Below are positions 47,708-60,737 of a stretch of 64,000 bases of DNA, in pieces. The DNA is from Amoebidium appalachense. Its lineage: Eukaryota; Ichthyosporea. Positions within the stretch are counted from its first letter, which is position 1, and every line of letters begins with the position of its first letter. Location of the stretch: positions 1,054,001-1,118,000 of the forward strand of contig CAVNZM010000007.1 in assembly GCA_963693365.1 (NCBI GenBank), in the 5' to 3' direction. Position numbers and translations under genes: made by a program. The notes below the pieces were generated by a model. The model ran no database searches. It saw only the letters and a list, made by a program, of their open reading frames with translations, and was not told where the DNA came from.

Positions 47708-48626
47708 CTACACTTCATGACACTGTCACGGTGTCGTATGTCGTAAAAACACTGCCCAGAGCATGACATTTGCGCAAACCTATTTTAACATTGTTTACCA
47801 TCGCTGTGCGTTATCTAGGGGATTGCGAGTTAGCTGAGTTGGGGCCACATCAGATAGTCTACTAAGATGTGTAGTACATTTTGTGACGGTCGGGGCGAGC
47901 AGGGAGAGGGAGGGGGAGGAGGGGGTTGGGGAAGGAGGGAGTGTGAGGGTGGGGTGAGGGGGAGGTGGGGGGGTAAAGAAGTAGAGCTTGGTAGAGATTT
48001 TGTTTTTCACTTTGCGTTTTTTGGTCTTGTGGTTTGAAGTTGTTCCATTTTGGTTTTGATCACAACTTCTTTTTTCGTGTTCTACACGGCTTCTTGTACG
48101 TTGGCTTTAGCTTTGAAGATCAAACACGTGACTTGCACGCATGCGCAAATCATACACACCAACACACACGCACACAACTCGCACACACCCCCCCACACAC
48201 ATCCTATAGCTCTTGCGCTTTAACCATACACAAACTTTAAATTTTAGCTGTCCCTACAGTGTAAAGTTTCACGGAGATCGGCCATCTCCAAACCCCTTCT
48301 CAGTTTCATTTTGTGTTGGACCGGTCACGGTGTGTGCAGACGTGTGTGTGACTGTGTCCGTGCACGCACGCACAAGTGTATGTGTATATGTGTGCGTGTC
48401 CGTGTATGTGTGCGCGCTGGGGTTGTGTGTGGGTGTATGCATGCATGCGTGTGTGCACGGGTGCGTGCGTGCATACGTGTGTGTGAGCGTGCGTGCGCGT
48501 GCGCGCGTGTCTGTGTGTCTGTCTGTGTGTGTGTGTGTGTGGTGTGTGTGTGTGGTGTCTGTGTGTGCGTCCACACCTGCGCGTGTGTGTTCTAAGATTT
48601 TTTGATTTCTTTTCGCTTTGTTCCTG

Positions 48627-48671
<45 letters not shown>

Positions 48672-49382
48672 GGGGGCTTTGGGATTCTTCATGGGAACCG
48701 ATCCGTCTTTCACTAAGCACCGACTGCACCCTAGCCATGGTGCTAATGGTGCTGCAGCAATCAGCAAATAATACACCTATACCAATCCTAACTAATAGTA
48801 CACCGTATCATTTAATCCAGGGTTTTTGCCCCAGCCTTGCTAGTAGGGATTTTGTTCTAGTAGAAGTGTGCACATGTGTGTGTGTGCGTGGGCAGATGTA
48901 CGTGTGTGCGTGGCACTGCGGTCGCATGTGTGTGCGGGCATGCATGTAGCATGTGTACCACGGTGCGTTAAGAGACAGAGGGGGGAGTGGGGGGGGGGGG
49001 GGGGGGGGAGGAGGGGGGGGGGGGGGGGGGGGGGGGTCATGAAAGCAGCCGGGAGCACCAGCCCTTGGAATACAATGGGATTTTATAATTGGACATGACT
49101 GGGAAGTTTATTAATTGCTCACAACAAGTTTCCTTAGCATCGGCCCTGCCAAGCACAAAAGTCTCGGTTTAAGCACCATCATCCACATACCAAACACGTA
49201 TGATATCAAATACGTGTCAATGATTTCAATCAATACAGACAAGTGCAAGTCTTCGCTTTCGTAAATTTAAATATAAAGGGTTTTAAGCAAACGGACACTG
49301 GCCAAACGTGCATCTCGGAGGAAGGGAAAAACCCTGGCCGTTTAAACTATCGTATACCCTGCCAGTTACCCTGGTGTTTCTT
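46889..49382. other. intergenic with G-rich repeats
   Basis: It contains poly-G runs at about 47028-47062, 47620-47707 and 48628-48670, a second G-rich block at 48980-49036 and a TG-rich stretch (48320-48590). I see no coding exon. The part up to about 47400 looks like a degenerate copy of the EGF intron (shared TGTGGAAGAAACAC). Confidence 0.5.
47620..47707. repeat. poly-G run of about 88 bases
   Basis: This is the longest pure homopolymer in the window, directly readable in the sequence. Confidence 0.95.
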
Positions 49383-49395
49383 TCATACGGCGCAC

Positions 49396-49731
49396 CTAGC
49401 GGCCACCACCGCGACCTCCACAACTCCTGCCCCCGCTGCCCTTGATGCACTTCGTCTGTTTGGCTGCGAGCATTTTCTTGGTGGGCACCACAGACTCGGA
49501 CGCGGAGGGCGCCAACTCGGGATAGCCGCCCATTTCAATCACTCGCTGCTTCTCCTCTGCACTCTGCCGTGCTCTCTGGAGCGCCTTCCTTTGGTGCTGT
49601 CTGCTTTCTCTCCGCTCGTCTCTCTCGTTCTTTCTGTTGATGTACCTCTCACTCTTAGCCATGACGTATTCTTGGACAGTTTCGCTGTGCAGACTGTCTG
49701 CCCACGGACCCCTTACACGGTTATTCGCCAT
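49396..49731 (-). CDS. 111-aa basic protein, inverted-duplicate copy 1
   Basis: The ORF is intronless, starts MANNRVRGPWADSLHSETVQ and ends in CGGRGGGR. The middle is a long charged helix (NERDERRESRQHQRKALQRA) likely to form a coiled coil or to bind nucleic acid. The C-terminus is Lys/Gly/Arg-rich with two cysteines and an RGG-like tail. The start is fixed by conservation with the second copy, including the TTTCCACC-ATG-GCG context. CCAAT and TATA boxes lie upstream on the same strand (49905-49901 and 49871-49865). It differs from copy 2 by one residue (Gly-Ser against Gly-Asn near the end). I do not recognise the family. A small basic nuclear protein is a guess from composition only. Confidence 0.75.
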   Translation of the reverse strand: MANNRVRGPWADSLHSETVQEYVMAKSERYINRKNERDERRESRQHQRKALQRARQSAEEKQRVIEMGGYPELAPSASESVVPTKKMLAAKQTKCIKGSGGRSCGGRGGGR

Positions 49732-49864
49732 GGTGGAAAGGGAGATGTTCTTCTTGTTGATTGAAGTAGTGTAAGCCGCCGTTTTTGTTGTGTTGCTTTG
49801 TGTGTTTTGATGTGTTCAGACTTTGAACGGTGATGATCCGAGGGAACAACGCTATGTGCACTGT

Positions 49865-49905
49865 TTATATACCCGCTGTCTGCTGAAATAGAATGCGATG
49901 ATTGG
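49865..49905 (-). promoter_or_regulatory. CCAAT and TATA boxes of the 49396-49731 gene
   Basis: On the - strand, CCAAT (49905-49901) is followed about 30 bases later by GGTATATAAAC (TATATAA at 49871-49865), 134 bases before the ATG. The same arrangement occurs in copy 2. Confidence 0.7.
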
Positions 49906-50777
49906 TTTACAATCATTCAGTGGCCGTGCAGCTCCTTCCACCAGAATCGGTCCTAATTTTATATGGTATATTTTGATGATGAGTCGATATCATAAGAAAA
50001 GTTTAACATTATATCGCTCTAACAAACTACCTTGATAAATACTTCATTCCCTTATACCCCTTTTACTTTCCCCTTGTATATGCTGATAATGTACACCCCA
50101 GTGTACACCCCTTGCTGGAAGAAAAATGAAGCGGTCAAAGCCAAAACTCGAAGTTAGATTTGATTGGGTTGAACCTGTTACGTCACATGAGTAACCAATC
50201 GTTGAAAACCACTCCGTTATCAGGGCAAAAAAAAGAATAAAAGAAAAGCAAGTATGGCCCCGTATCCCGGCCTCGTCCTGTGCCCCACAACTATGAAAGT
50301 TTTTTGTACATGCAGGCGAACACGACGTAAAAAAGGGTTCAGCTGCAGCCCGACACCCGGGGTTGGCTACCCAGCTTCAGAAATTCGCAAGCCCGCAGCG
50401 GCTCACAGGCTCATCCAAGGAATACCCCGGGAATCGGGAATTCGGGATGCCATGATTACTCATTTAAATCACAGCTTGCTCTTTCATTGGATGACGTAAC
50501 CGCAGTTCCTTGTTGCGTAACAGCTTTGATCCAATCACATCTAACCAGGAGCTTGGCGTTGGGCCGTTGGCCATTTGGCATTTCTTTTCCAGAGGGAGGG
50601 GAAAGGAGAGAAGAGGGGTAGTTTTTGACCAACTTTGTTTTTTACAGAGATTAAAAAATACAAAATTCGAATTTCATTTTTGATTGCTTGGTATTATAAA
50701 AACTTATGTGCCCATTTCTAGCGACAATGACGTGTCTATTGTGGATAGGCTGACCTTGTATATTGAATGATTGTGCA

Positions 50778-50818
50778 CCAATCATCGCATTCAATGTCAG
50801 CAGACAGCGGATATATAG
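50778..50818 (+). promoter_or_regulatory. CCAAT and TATA boxes of the 50953-51288 gene
   Basis: CCAAT at 50778-50782 and TATATAG at 50812-50818, 135-141 bases before the ATG, mirror the promoter of the other copy. Confidence 0.7.
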
Positions 50819-50952
50819 TCAGGTGCACATAGCGTTCTTCCCTCAGATCATCATCGTTCAAAGTCTGAACACATCAAAGCACACAAAGCAACACAACAAA
50901 AACGGCGGCTCACACTACTTCAATCAACAATAAGAACATCTCCCTTTCCACC

Positions 50953-51288
50953 ATGGCGAATAACCGTGTAAGGGGTCCGTGGGCAGACAGTCTGCACAGC
51001 GAAACTGTCCAAGAATACGTCATGGCTAAGAGTGAGAGGTACATCAACAGAAAGAACGAGAGAGACGAGCGGAGAGAAAGCAGACAGCACCAAAGGAAGG
51101 CGCTCCAGAGAGCACGGCAGAGTGCAGAGGAGAAGCAGCGAGTGATTGAAATGGGCGGCTATCCCGAGTTGGCGCCCTCCGCGTCCGAGTCTGTGGTGCC
51201 CACCAAGAAAATGCTCGCAGCCAAACAGACGAAGTGCATCAAGGGCAACGGGGGCAGGAGTTGTGGAGGTCGCGGTGGTGGCCGTTAG
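50953..51288 (+). CDS. 111-aa basic protein, inverted-duplicate copy 2
   Basis: This is the same protein as the - strand gene at 49396-49731, with one visible amino-acid difference (KGNGGRSC here). It is intronless. The 5' leader is also nearly identical to the other copy (CAACACAACAAAAACGGCGG and AACATCTCCCTTTCCACC). CCAAT (50778-50782) and TATATAG (50812-50818) lie upstream at the same spacing as in copy 1. After the stop, a hairpin AATCCCG-AGACAC-CGGGATT (51302-51321) is unique to this copy. The two genes diverge and share about 1.2 kb between start codons. The close match across coding and leader sequence, with weaker match outside, suggests recent duplication or gene conversion with selection on the protein. 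Confidence 0.75.
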   Translation: MANNRVRGPWADSLHSETVQEYVMAKSERYINRKNERDERRESRQHQRKALQRARQSAEEKQRVIEMGGYPELAPSASESVVPTKKMLAAKQTKCIKGNGGRSCGGRGGGR

Positions 51289-51302
51289 TTGCGCCGTATA
51301 TA

Positions 51303-53652
51303 ATCCCGAGACACCGGGATTTACGTTATGCACAATTTCTAACGTGGTCACTAGGTTTTGTCCCTTTTACACGATCGATACACGAACGGCCAGCGGCCAT
51401 AATTTGGTGTAATTGTTTGTGAAAAAGACCAGCTCACTTGTCCAATTAGATATGAACAGAAAGACAAAAACGAAAAATACGCACATGTATGTACTGTATC
51501 AAATGAAACGTATGTGATGTGATAAAAAAATATTGTATGATATTTGCTTAGGAGCACTGACAATTATCAAAAATTTCAGCAAATAATTAAACTCCCACAA
51601 ACGTCCAACCTGGGGTTCGCATTCTGTCTCGCTTATGCGCATCGGATTCCTGGGGGTGGAATATGTATCCGTCTTCCAAATGAATCAATGAAATCATTCT
51701 CCCATCTCCCCTCCCTCCCCCCCTCACCCCCGGTTCCCCTCTTCATAAATCACTCTACTCTTCCCCTAAGACAATGTGGCACACACACACACACACACAC
51801 GTACACACACACCATGCGCGCACACACACATACACACACACGCTGCACAGACACACACACACACACACCCGTGGCACGTGCCACCCACACACACAAAACT
51901 CTATCTGTACAGATAGATGTGTGCATGCGCGCACACATTCGAGTTAATTCATATACACACGCGTACAATCCAACAGAGCTGCAACAGTTGCACGTGCACA
52001 CACACACACACACACATGTATAACCCGTTTGTGGCTCAAAATGAAATAGAAAAGTGGATCCGAGATGGCCTTCCATTTAAGAGAAAAACAGAGTTCTAAG
52101 TATTTAAGTAAACAAACTTTATTTACAGCTTCAGGATCTGTAGTAAAATTTACCCCCCCCCCCCCCCCCCCCCCCCCCCGCTCCCCCCCCCCCCCCCCCC
52201 CCCCCCCGGCCATGCGCTCCCTCACCCACCCTACCCTCTCTCCGGACCCCAACCGGCCTGCCGCCCGCTGGCCCGCCCGTCTGCCCGCCCGAGCCCGTAT
52301 CATTCCGGTCGTGTCGGGTCTTGAACCTGAAAACACCCAAATGTCACAGTGCGTGCAGAAAGTAACATATGAGGGCCCGGCCGTGCATATGCCTGCCGAC
52401 TGACACACGTGCACAGCACCCCCCTCTACGTGCGCACACCCACTGACACCCACAACCAGACACTCCAACACCTACATACAAAAGCTCCCCCGCACATTCA
52501 CAGGCACCCAATGTCTCCTAAAACCACCCACATCCGCACATACCCCCAAAACCTTTTTTACACTTCCGCACATCACACGCCCACCCTTACGGCATTGCAA
52601 TTGGTGAACCATCTTATTTTTGGCAAAAATCCGCATACGTGTCTTTAAATATGGAACACGAGGATTAAAGGATTGGGAGGGAGGGAAATCCGGAGGCTGG
52701 AAGGACCGAGGGGAGGGAAAGGGGGGGGGGGGGGGGGGAGGGGAGGGAGGGGGGGGATAAATGTGCATATGTGTGTGAGGGTGTGTGTACGTGGGAGGTG
52801 TGTGTACGTGTGTACGTTGGAGGTGTGTGTACGTGGGAGGTGTGCGTGCGTGCGTGTTTGTCTGTGTATGTGTGTGTGCGTGCGCGAGAGAACGTGTCGA
52901 TCAGGTTGATGTGTATGTGGTGGGGGGAAGTGGGGGGGAAGGGGGGGGAGGGGGAGCGGCGGGGGGTGGGGGGTGGGGGTGGGGGGCTTTGAGCACATGT
53001 TTAGGACCACTTTCTTACAACAAATGTCGTGTTGAATTGTATTCGAATCCACCCACGAGCCTTCGTAAGACGGGTACTCGGGGGATTCTCTGGCCACAAA
53101 CCTCCCAAAGGAAAAGAAAAACTACTTACCAATCTCAAAACAGAGTGTTGTGCACAACATGATTCATGATAGGTTCACATTCGGCAAAAATGGAGTATAT
53201 AATGTGGGGAAAAAATCGAGTTTCCTTTGGCAAAGCATGTACAAAGTTCGTTGGCAGTCACCCATGCCCGGGGTAATGAGGTTAGGATCACAAACCCCAT
53301 TCAACCTTCAAAATAAAGTACAAGTGTAAACAAAAGTGTACCACAGCAGAAAATCTTCCCCCCTCCCCCCCCCCCCCCCCCCCCAACCACACACACACAC
53401 ACACACACACACACACCATGACTCCTAACCCCAAAAAACCAAACACTCAAAAAGGAAAGAAATGAAGTAGAAACAAATACACATGTGCGCACACCCGGAA
53501 TCCCCTTTTCACGTGCCATCACCATCATCGAAATAACCACGTAACCAACCATTCACATGTGCTTCATAGATCCCCCCCCCCCCCCCCCCCCCCCTCCTTC
53601 CCCTTCAACCATCCATTAGACTTGTTCAGATTTGAATCATTTTACGACAACT
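51303..53652. other. intergenic, no gene seen
   Basis: It has CA-rich text (51780-52020), two poly-C runs (about 52151-52207), a GC-rich patch with repeated CCCGCC-type units (52210-52300), and G-rich and TG-rich stretches to 52990. None of its ORFs shows a recognisable protein. Confidence 0.5.
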
Positions 53653-53852
53653 TTACGACGCAACTTTGAATGATGCGGCAGCATAACTGACTGAGCTATC
53701 CTGATTGGTGTAGCATTTGCTGGACTGCGCATAGTTGAGAAACTTGATCTGCCCGGGTAGCTGCGGCCCAAGAGTCGCTAGAGCCTGTGGGGGGGTGGGG
53801 GGGGGGGGGGGGGGGGGGGGAAGGGGAGAGGAATGCGTGCGTGGGCGTTCTT

Positions 53853-53883
<31 letters not shown>

Positions 53884-54083
53884 GGGGGAAGAGGAGGTGA
53901 GGGGGAGGGGAGGTGAGGGGAGAGTAGCTGAGGTAAAGGGTGAAAAGGGAGAAGGGGGTGGCAGGGGAATGGGATGAAAAGAGGTAAGGAGTGAGTGAGT
54001 GAGGGAGGGAAGAGGGAAGGGGTGGGTGGTGTATTTCTGTGTGTGTTTGTGTTTGTGATGGTGGTGTTTTTTTTTTTTTCTTT

Positions 54084-54140
<57 letters not shown>

Positions 54141-54481
54141 GGGGGGGAAGCAACACAAGAAGATGCATTCTCTGATAAGGCCCAGATATATGTTAAGAGG
54201 GGAAAGAGGAGAGGGGAAGACCGGGAGGGCGGGAAGAGGGGGGGGGGGGGGGGGGGAGGGGGGAAAGGGGGGGGGGGGGGGGGGGGGGAGGCACATGCAT
54301 ATCTTCTTGCCGTGCCTTTGTAATGTCCCTGAACCTCTTGGTCTCCTTTTCCATTTTCCTTACATTGATCACGGAAGGCCAGTTTGTGTATTGGGCGGAA
54401 AAAAATAAACAAGGGCCGTGCAAGGGGATGGAGGTATGGAAAAGAGACACAGAAATATGGGGAGGGTTGGGTTGGGGGAAA

Positions 54482-54539
<58 letters not shown>

Positions 54540-54739
54540 TGCAGAACACGGTACGAAGTACAACACCACAACGAGAAACACGGGGCACGATATATGCAAG
54601 AGCAAACATATGCATATGCAACATCACACATACAATGTAACGTAGACAGAACCCATTCTTAAAAGAAAGAACCCAAGTTATATACTGCATCACCCCTGAC
54701 TTTCAACCACCTCGCCCTTTAGCCTCGTATACTGGGAAT

Positions 54740-54779
<40 letters not shown>

Positions 54780-54806
54780 GTAAGAATGCTCATCTTTCTT
54801 TCTTTT

Positions 54807-54842
<36 letters not shown>

Positions 54843-54978
54843 TTCTTTCTTTCTTTTTTTTTTTTTGGGGGGGGGGGGGGGGGGAGGGGGGAGGGGGAGG
54901 AGCGCGTGGAAGAAGATGCGGAACACGGTACCAAGTACAACTACACGATGAGAAACACTAGTGCAACACATGCAGAAA

Positions 54979-55011
<33 letters not shown>

Positions 55012-55645
55012 GGTGCCATACGTTGAGAAGGACTGCGATGGGGTGCCTGCCACAGATAGTGTTCTTGTACTGTTTCTGGTAGGAGGCAAACTGGGTGGGA
55101 TCACGTGACTCTATTGCGGTCATCCCCATGTGGTCCAGGTGGCGAATAGACGAGTGGATCTCCCCTTTGGTGGTGTCGTGGTAGGTGTAGCTGAACCTGC
55201 GACCCCTATGTACGTGTGCGTACGTGTGTGTGTGTACGTGTGTGTGTGTACGTGTGTGTGTGTGTGTTTGGGGGGGGGGGGGGGGGGGGGGTTTGCAGGG
55301 GTTGGGTGGGTTGGTGGGGGAGGGAGGAGGGAAGGGAGGAGGGATGGAGAGGGGAAGGGGGAGGGAGGGGGAGAGGGAGGAGGGATGGAGAGGGGAAGGG
55401 GGAGGGAGGGGGAGAGGGAGGGAGGGGTGGGGGAGGGGGGGGTTTGGCGGTGGGGGGTGGGGGGAAGGCTGTGTGTGTGTGTGTGTGTGTGTGTACGTGT
55501 GTCTGTGTGTGCGTGTTGTCGTGTTTGTGTCGTGTGTGTGTGTATGCGCGCGGACGCGCATCTCTAGTGTGTTGGAGAGGGAGGGAGGAAGGAAAGGGGG
55601 GAAGGGGGACTGCAGCGTTTTTTTTGTTTTTTTTTTCTTTTCTTT

Positions 55646-55676
<31 letters not shown>

Positions 55677-56712
55677 GGGAGGGGGGGGGGGGGGGGGGGG
55701 GGGGGGAATGTGTGAGTGTTTGTGTGTGTGTGGATTTCAAGTATTGTGTGCGCATGTGTTAAATAGTCGCTCAAGACCGTTGTAGTGGATGTGGATGTGT
55801 ATCATAGAGAAGATACAAAAGAAATGTATAATGCGGCAGGGAAAGCAACGTGCAAAATGTACAGGATTTCTTTCCCCTCAGTTTTGGTTTTCCTCAACCC
55901 ATCCTGTGCTTGTTTCGTTTGTAAATATTTTTTTCCCCTCCCCCCCCCCCCCCCCCACCTTTTTTTATGCCTTTCCTTTCCAACGTTTTTCATTTCTTTA
56001 TTTTTCATCTTTTTCTTTTTTTGCGAGCGGGAGAGCGGGGGGGGGGGGGGGGGGGGGGGGGGGGAGGAAGAGGGGGAGGGAAGGTAAGCATACCAGTGGC
56101 AAAAATCAGAAGAGACCACCCACAGTGTGTGTGGGTCGTTGAGGTACGGGGCTAGCAGGGTGCCGTATTCCTTCTCTTTGGCGGTGGTCAGCGCACCAAC
56201 AAGAATGGGCACTATCGTAAAGTCCTGCCTGTAGGAGGGGGCCTATATATGTAAGTGTCTTTTTCTTATTCTTTTCTTTTCTTTCTTTCTTTCTTTTTTT
56301 TTTGGGGGGGGGGGAGGGGGGGGGGGGTCCCACTTGCCTACCTATTCACCCACCTTCTAACACTCCCACCCACGCTAACCACAACTACGCCTCCAATCCC
56401 ACGCAACCCCCAACACACACACGACACACACACACATTCCGTCCTCCCCCCCCCCCCCCCAAAAAAAAAAAAAAATAAAAATAAAAAAAGAAAAAAAATA
56501 AAAAATAGAATAAAAATAAAGAACAAAAAAAAAAAAACACACGCACTCCCCCCCCCCCCCCGGCCTCGCCCACGGCACCCACCCATCACAACCCCACTCA
56601 CCCCTTCATGACGTGGCACACATAGGGCAGATGCATTTCGATGGAATGTTCGTCTTCATCCACAGAAGGGTCCATGTCGTCAAATTTTCCTGTCTTGCGT
56701 AGCTCAATGATC

Positions 56713-56754
<42 letters not shown>

Positions 56755-56756
56755 CT

Positions 56757-56809
<53 letters not shown>

Positions 56810-56811
56810 CT

Positions 56812-56900
<89 letters not shown>

Positions 56901-58993
56901 CGTGCCTGTCTAAATGTGTGTGTGTGTGTGTGTGCTTGGGAGCAGCGAGGGCACATGTGAGTTGTGTGTAAAAACTGTCTGTCTACTGGTGTTAAAAAGA
57001 CACACCTCAGTTGCGCTTTCATCGCTGTTGGCCTAAAAAGAAACTGTTGTTCCCTGCTCAGACCCCCCCCCCCCCCCCCCTCCCCCCTCTCCCTTGCCCC
57101 TCCACTTCCCCCACCCCCACCCCCTTCCCCCATTTAGGCTGCCCACCCTCTCTCCCACACTCCCCCCCCCCCCCCCCCCCTGCACGTGGGAAAAGAGAAA
57201 GGGAGAGAGCGAGTGCCGCAGGCTCTGTGAGAGAAAGACCAGGCAAGACAGTTATATAGGGAAAGAGGTTTAGAACACCATTTTAATGCAGACACCCTGG
57301 GGTAAGAGAACCAACAGAACAGAAGCACACCATTTTCTCAGACTCGAAAATCTCTCTCACGAATTGCATACCTCATAACATTTCTCTCCCTTCTTCTTTT
57401 TGACTGGCGGGAAGGGCTCCCGAAGGGGGGGGGGGGGGGGGGGAGGTGGGGCCGCGGAGGGGAGAAGGGGGAAGAGGGGGCGAAACAGTTACCGAATACA
57501 AAGTACACACATGACGGGCAGGGGGGGGGGGAGGGGGGGGGTGGGGGGGGGGGTTGGGATGGGAGAATAAGGGGGAGGTGGGGAGGTGGAGTGCGGGGGC
57601 GGGAGGGGGGAAGGAGGGGGCTGATTGTGCCATATAGTACGTGGTACACATTCACAACGGGCAACACAGTGCAGAGTGCAAACCACACATAGAAAGTATG
57701 CATAATAATAAGCAGCGCCCATACTTAGGGGGAGAAAGGTGGGGGGAAGGGGGGGGGGGGGGGGGGGGGGGGGGGAGGGGGGGGGGGTCGTTTACCTTGC
57801 TGATCGAGTGTGAGGTTGCCGATGGGTGTTGCATACTCGGTGCATTGGGAGAGAGCACAGCCACTCAGATACACGTGATGAGAGGGGCCAAGAATGAACA
57901 CTCGTTTACTGCAGGGGTATTAATGAGCTCATTAGTTGTCATTAGTGCTTGATTGGCTGATAAATGAGTGCATGGATGCCGATTGGTTGTCATTAGTGCT
58001 TGATAGGTTAATGAGCGTGTTGCTACTGGGTCCTTCCGTTTCTCGAAATCTTTGGGTTTGGGAATTGGATCATTTAACTGGTGGTCTTTAACCGTCAGTC
58101 CATGGTTCAGTGATTGCAGATCTGTGATTGGTTAGCAGTGTCTTTACTTACACCACATTGAGAAACTGATCACGGTTCTAATAAGAAATTAAATTATTAA
58201 CCAATCAATTTTCTTCTTCCCTATGAAATCGTCTAACATTAAAAAACTCCCAATCAAACGATACCGTTTGCAACCCAAAAAAGCAATCCAGGAACGGAAA
58301 GACCTACTGATTGGCCAATGAGCTCGGTAGTAATTTATTGATCGTGAGTGAGCCGATGCTAATTGGTTGTCATTAGTGCTTAATTCTTTAACGAAGCTCA
58401 TTGATGCTGATTGCGAATGATAGTTACAGGGACAACCATACCTCTCTCTCTCTCTCTCCCCCCCCCCCCCCCCCCCCCCCTCCCTCCCTCTCTCTCTCTC
58501 CCTTTCTTTTGCACACCCTCCCTCGCTCCCTCCCTCTCTTTTTCTCTCCTCTCCCTTCCCGTTCTCTCTCACTCACTCTCGTCTTTCTCCCCCCCCCCCT
58601 CCCCCCCCCCCCCCCCTGCTATTCCTCTGCTGGGGGGGGGGGGGGGGGGGGGGGGCATCCTAGCCACCTACATCTGTTAAGTTAAGGTGTATGTGGCAAA
58701 CATACGTGAAAGAAAGCTTAACATTAAGGATGGCATTGTCATGTATCACTGCCCCAGAGCACAAATGCTCCTGTATGTGGTTCATATGTGTGTTTGCATT
58801 TGTGGTTAGGTGAGTCGGTGGGTGGATGGATGGCCGAGGGGGAGGGGGAGGCGACGGTGGTGGTGATGGTAGGGGAGAGGGGCGGGGATGGGGGGAAAGG
58901 GGGGGGGAGGGGGGGGGGGGATTACACAGTGGACGGGTCGATCTGTCGGTATGCATAACCGGCACAAGACCCACAGTAGCTGTAGCCGGCATG

Positions 58994-59066
<73 letters not shown>

Positions 59067-59313
59067 CACGGTGAGTAGGTATTACAAGCCTCGTGTGCCC
59101 GAGAGTGCATATTCATGTGAACGAGTGCGGAAGGCAGGGGAAGGGGGAGGGGGGGGGGGGGGGGGGGGGGGGGATACATGTGTGTGGTGTAGCATGCATG
59201 CGTGTGTGTATGAATGTGGTGTGTTTGTGATTGGGGAGCCAGAGCAATTCATCATTGAGTGTCCGTAAGGTCGTCCGGCATCGTGGGTAGGCGGGAGGTT
59301 ATAAATATGTGAC

Positions 59314-59371
<58 letters not shown>

Positions 59372-59971
59372 GGAGAGGAGGATTCGATAGCGAGAAAGGG
59401 GGGGGGGGGGGGGGTAGTTTTGCTTTGTGATGGTGGTCGTTTAAAAAAAGAACGAAGATAGGGGATAATTTATGGTGAACAGGCCGCCACCAAACCATAA
59501 GTTATGATAGTGTCAGACTCGTGTATGTTGGTGTCATTCATTTTTTAAATGAATGTTGTGCATCATCTCTGAGACACGGACGCTCACACACATGCACACA
59601 ATGACACAGACCCATCCATCCCCCCCCCCTCCCCCCCCCTCCCCCGCCCTCCTCCTTCTCCTAATATACCATTTTTTCTTCCTCCTTTTTCGTTTTCTTT
59701 CCTGCAGGCCAGCACAAGTGAGTCGTTTTCAATTTTAAATTTGCATTTGTCTGTATAGAAGAGAATAGTGTGGAGAGGGAGACCATACCACACAAGCGAA
59801 TCGGTGTGTGTTTTATATGTGCAATAGATGTGCATATATGTGTGCAAAAAAAAAAACATGGAGGGAGGGTGGGGGGGGGGCATACGGGGCAATGATTGCA
59901 CGTGCCGGACTGTGGGTTGGGGGGGAGGCCTCAGCCAGCCAGTCTGTAAGCTGCTGGCTCAGTTTGCTGGC

Positions 59972-60068
<97 letters not shown>

Positions 60069-60082
60069 TGTGTGTTTTTTTT

Positions 60083-60113
<31 letters not shown>

Positions 60114-60415
60114 GGGGGGGCATGTATGTATTCTTGGAAGGGTAGAAGAAAGAAGGTGGGATATTGAGGAAGAGGGAGGGAGGGAATGTGTGTTTGCGGG
60201 AGGAATGATACTCGGGGGGAAAGGGGGGGGGGGGGGGAGATGTGTGTTTGCCAGAAGGATGAGGCACGGGGGGGGGGGGGGGGGGGGGGAGGGGGGCGTT
60301 ATTTCCAAAGTTAACAGATTGAAAGTGTCTTCCACTTCTTCCATGCCCTTTCCTTTTTTCTACCTTCTATAAACGACAACCCTGGATATTGGTCTACATG
60401 CATTCACTCCAACCC

Positions 60416-60472
<57 letters not shown>

Positions 60473-60705
60473 ATTAAATAAAAAATAAAAATAAAATTAA
60501 AATAGAAACCTAAAATGCAAAAAAGAAAAAGCCAAAAAGGAAAACGGGCGACACAATGTACAACAAATACGTACTAGGACCAACTACGTAAAAAGAACAA
60601 CATAGAAATGTCACGGGTGCAAACAGGGAAGAAGGCAAAATGTTCCTTTTTAGGTTTGTTTTGTTTGAGGTTACTAAACAACCTTCTACTCGAAGTTTCT
60701 TCTCT

Positions 60706-60737
<32 letters not shown>

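Larger units (their letters stand above)
49383..51302. repeat. large inverted repeat (about 0.54-kb arms, about 0.84-kb spacer)
   Basis: Arms are roughly 49383-49920 and 50764-51302 in opposite orientation. Each arm contains promoter boxes, leader and the complete 111-codon gene. Similarity starts near TGAATGATTG upstream of the CCAAT box and ends just after GTGCGCCGTAT or TTGCGCCGTAT following the stop codon. The spacer (49921-50763) holds no convincing gene. Confidence 0.8.

Noticed and set aside
52200-52403. GC-rich ORF with repeated Ala-Arg-Pro text
   Set aside because: It comes from short CCCGCC-type repeats next to poly-C, with no conserved protein pattern.
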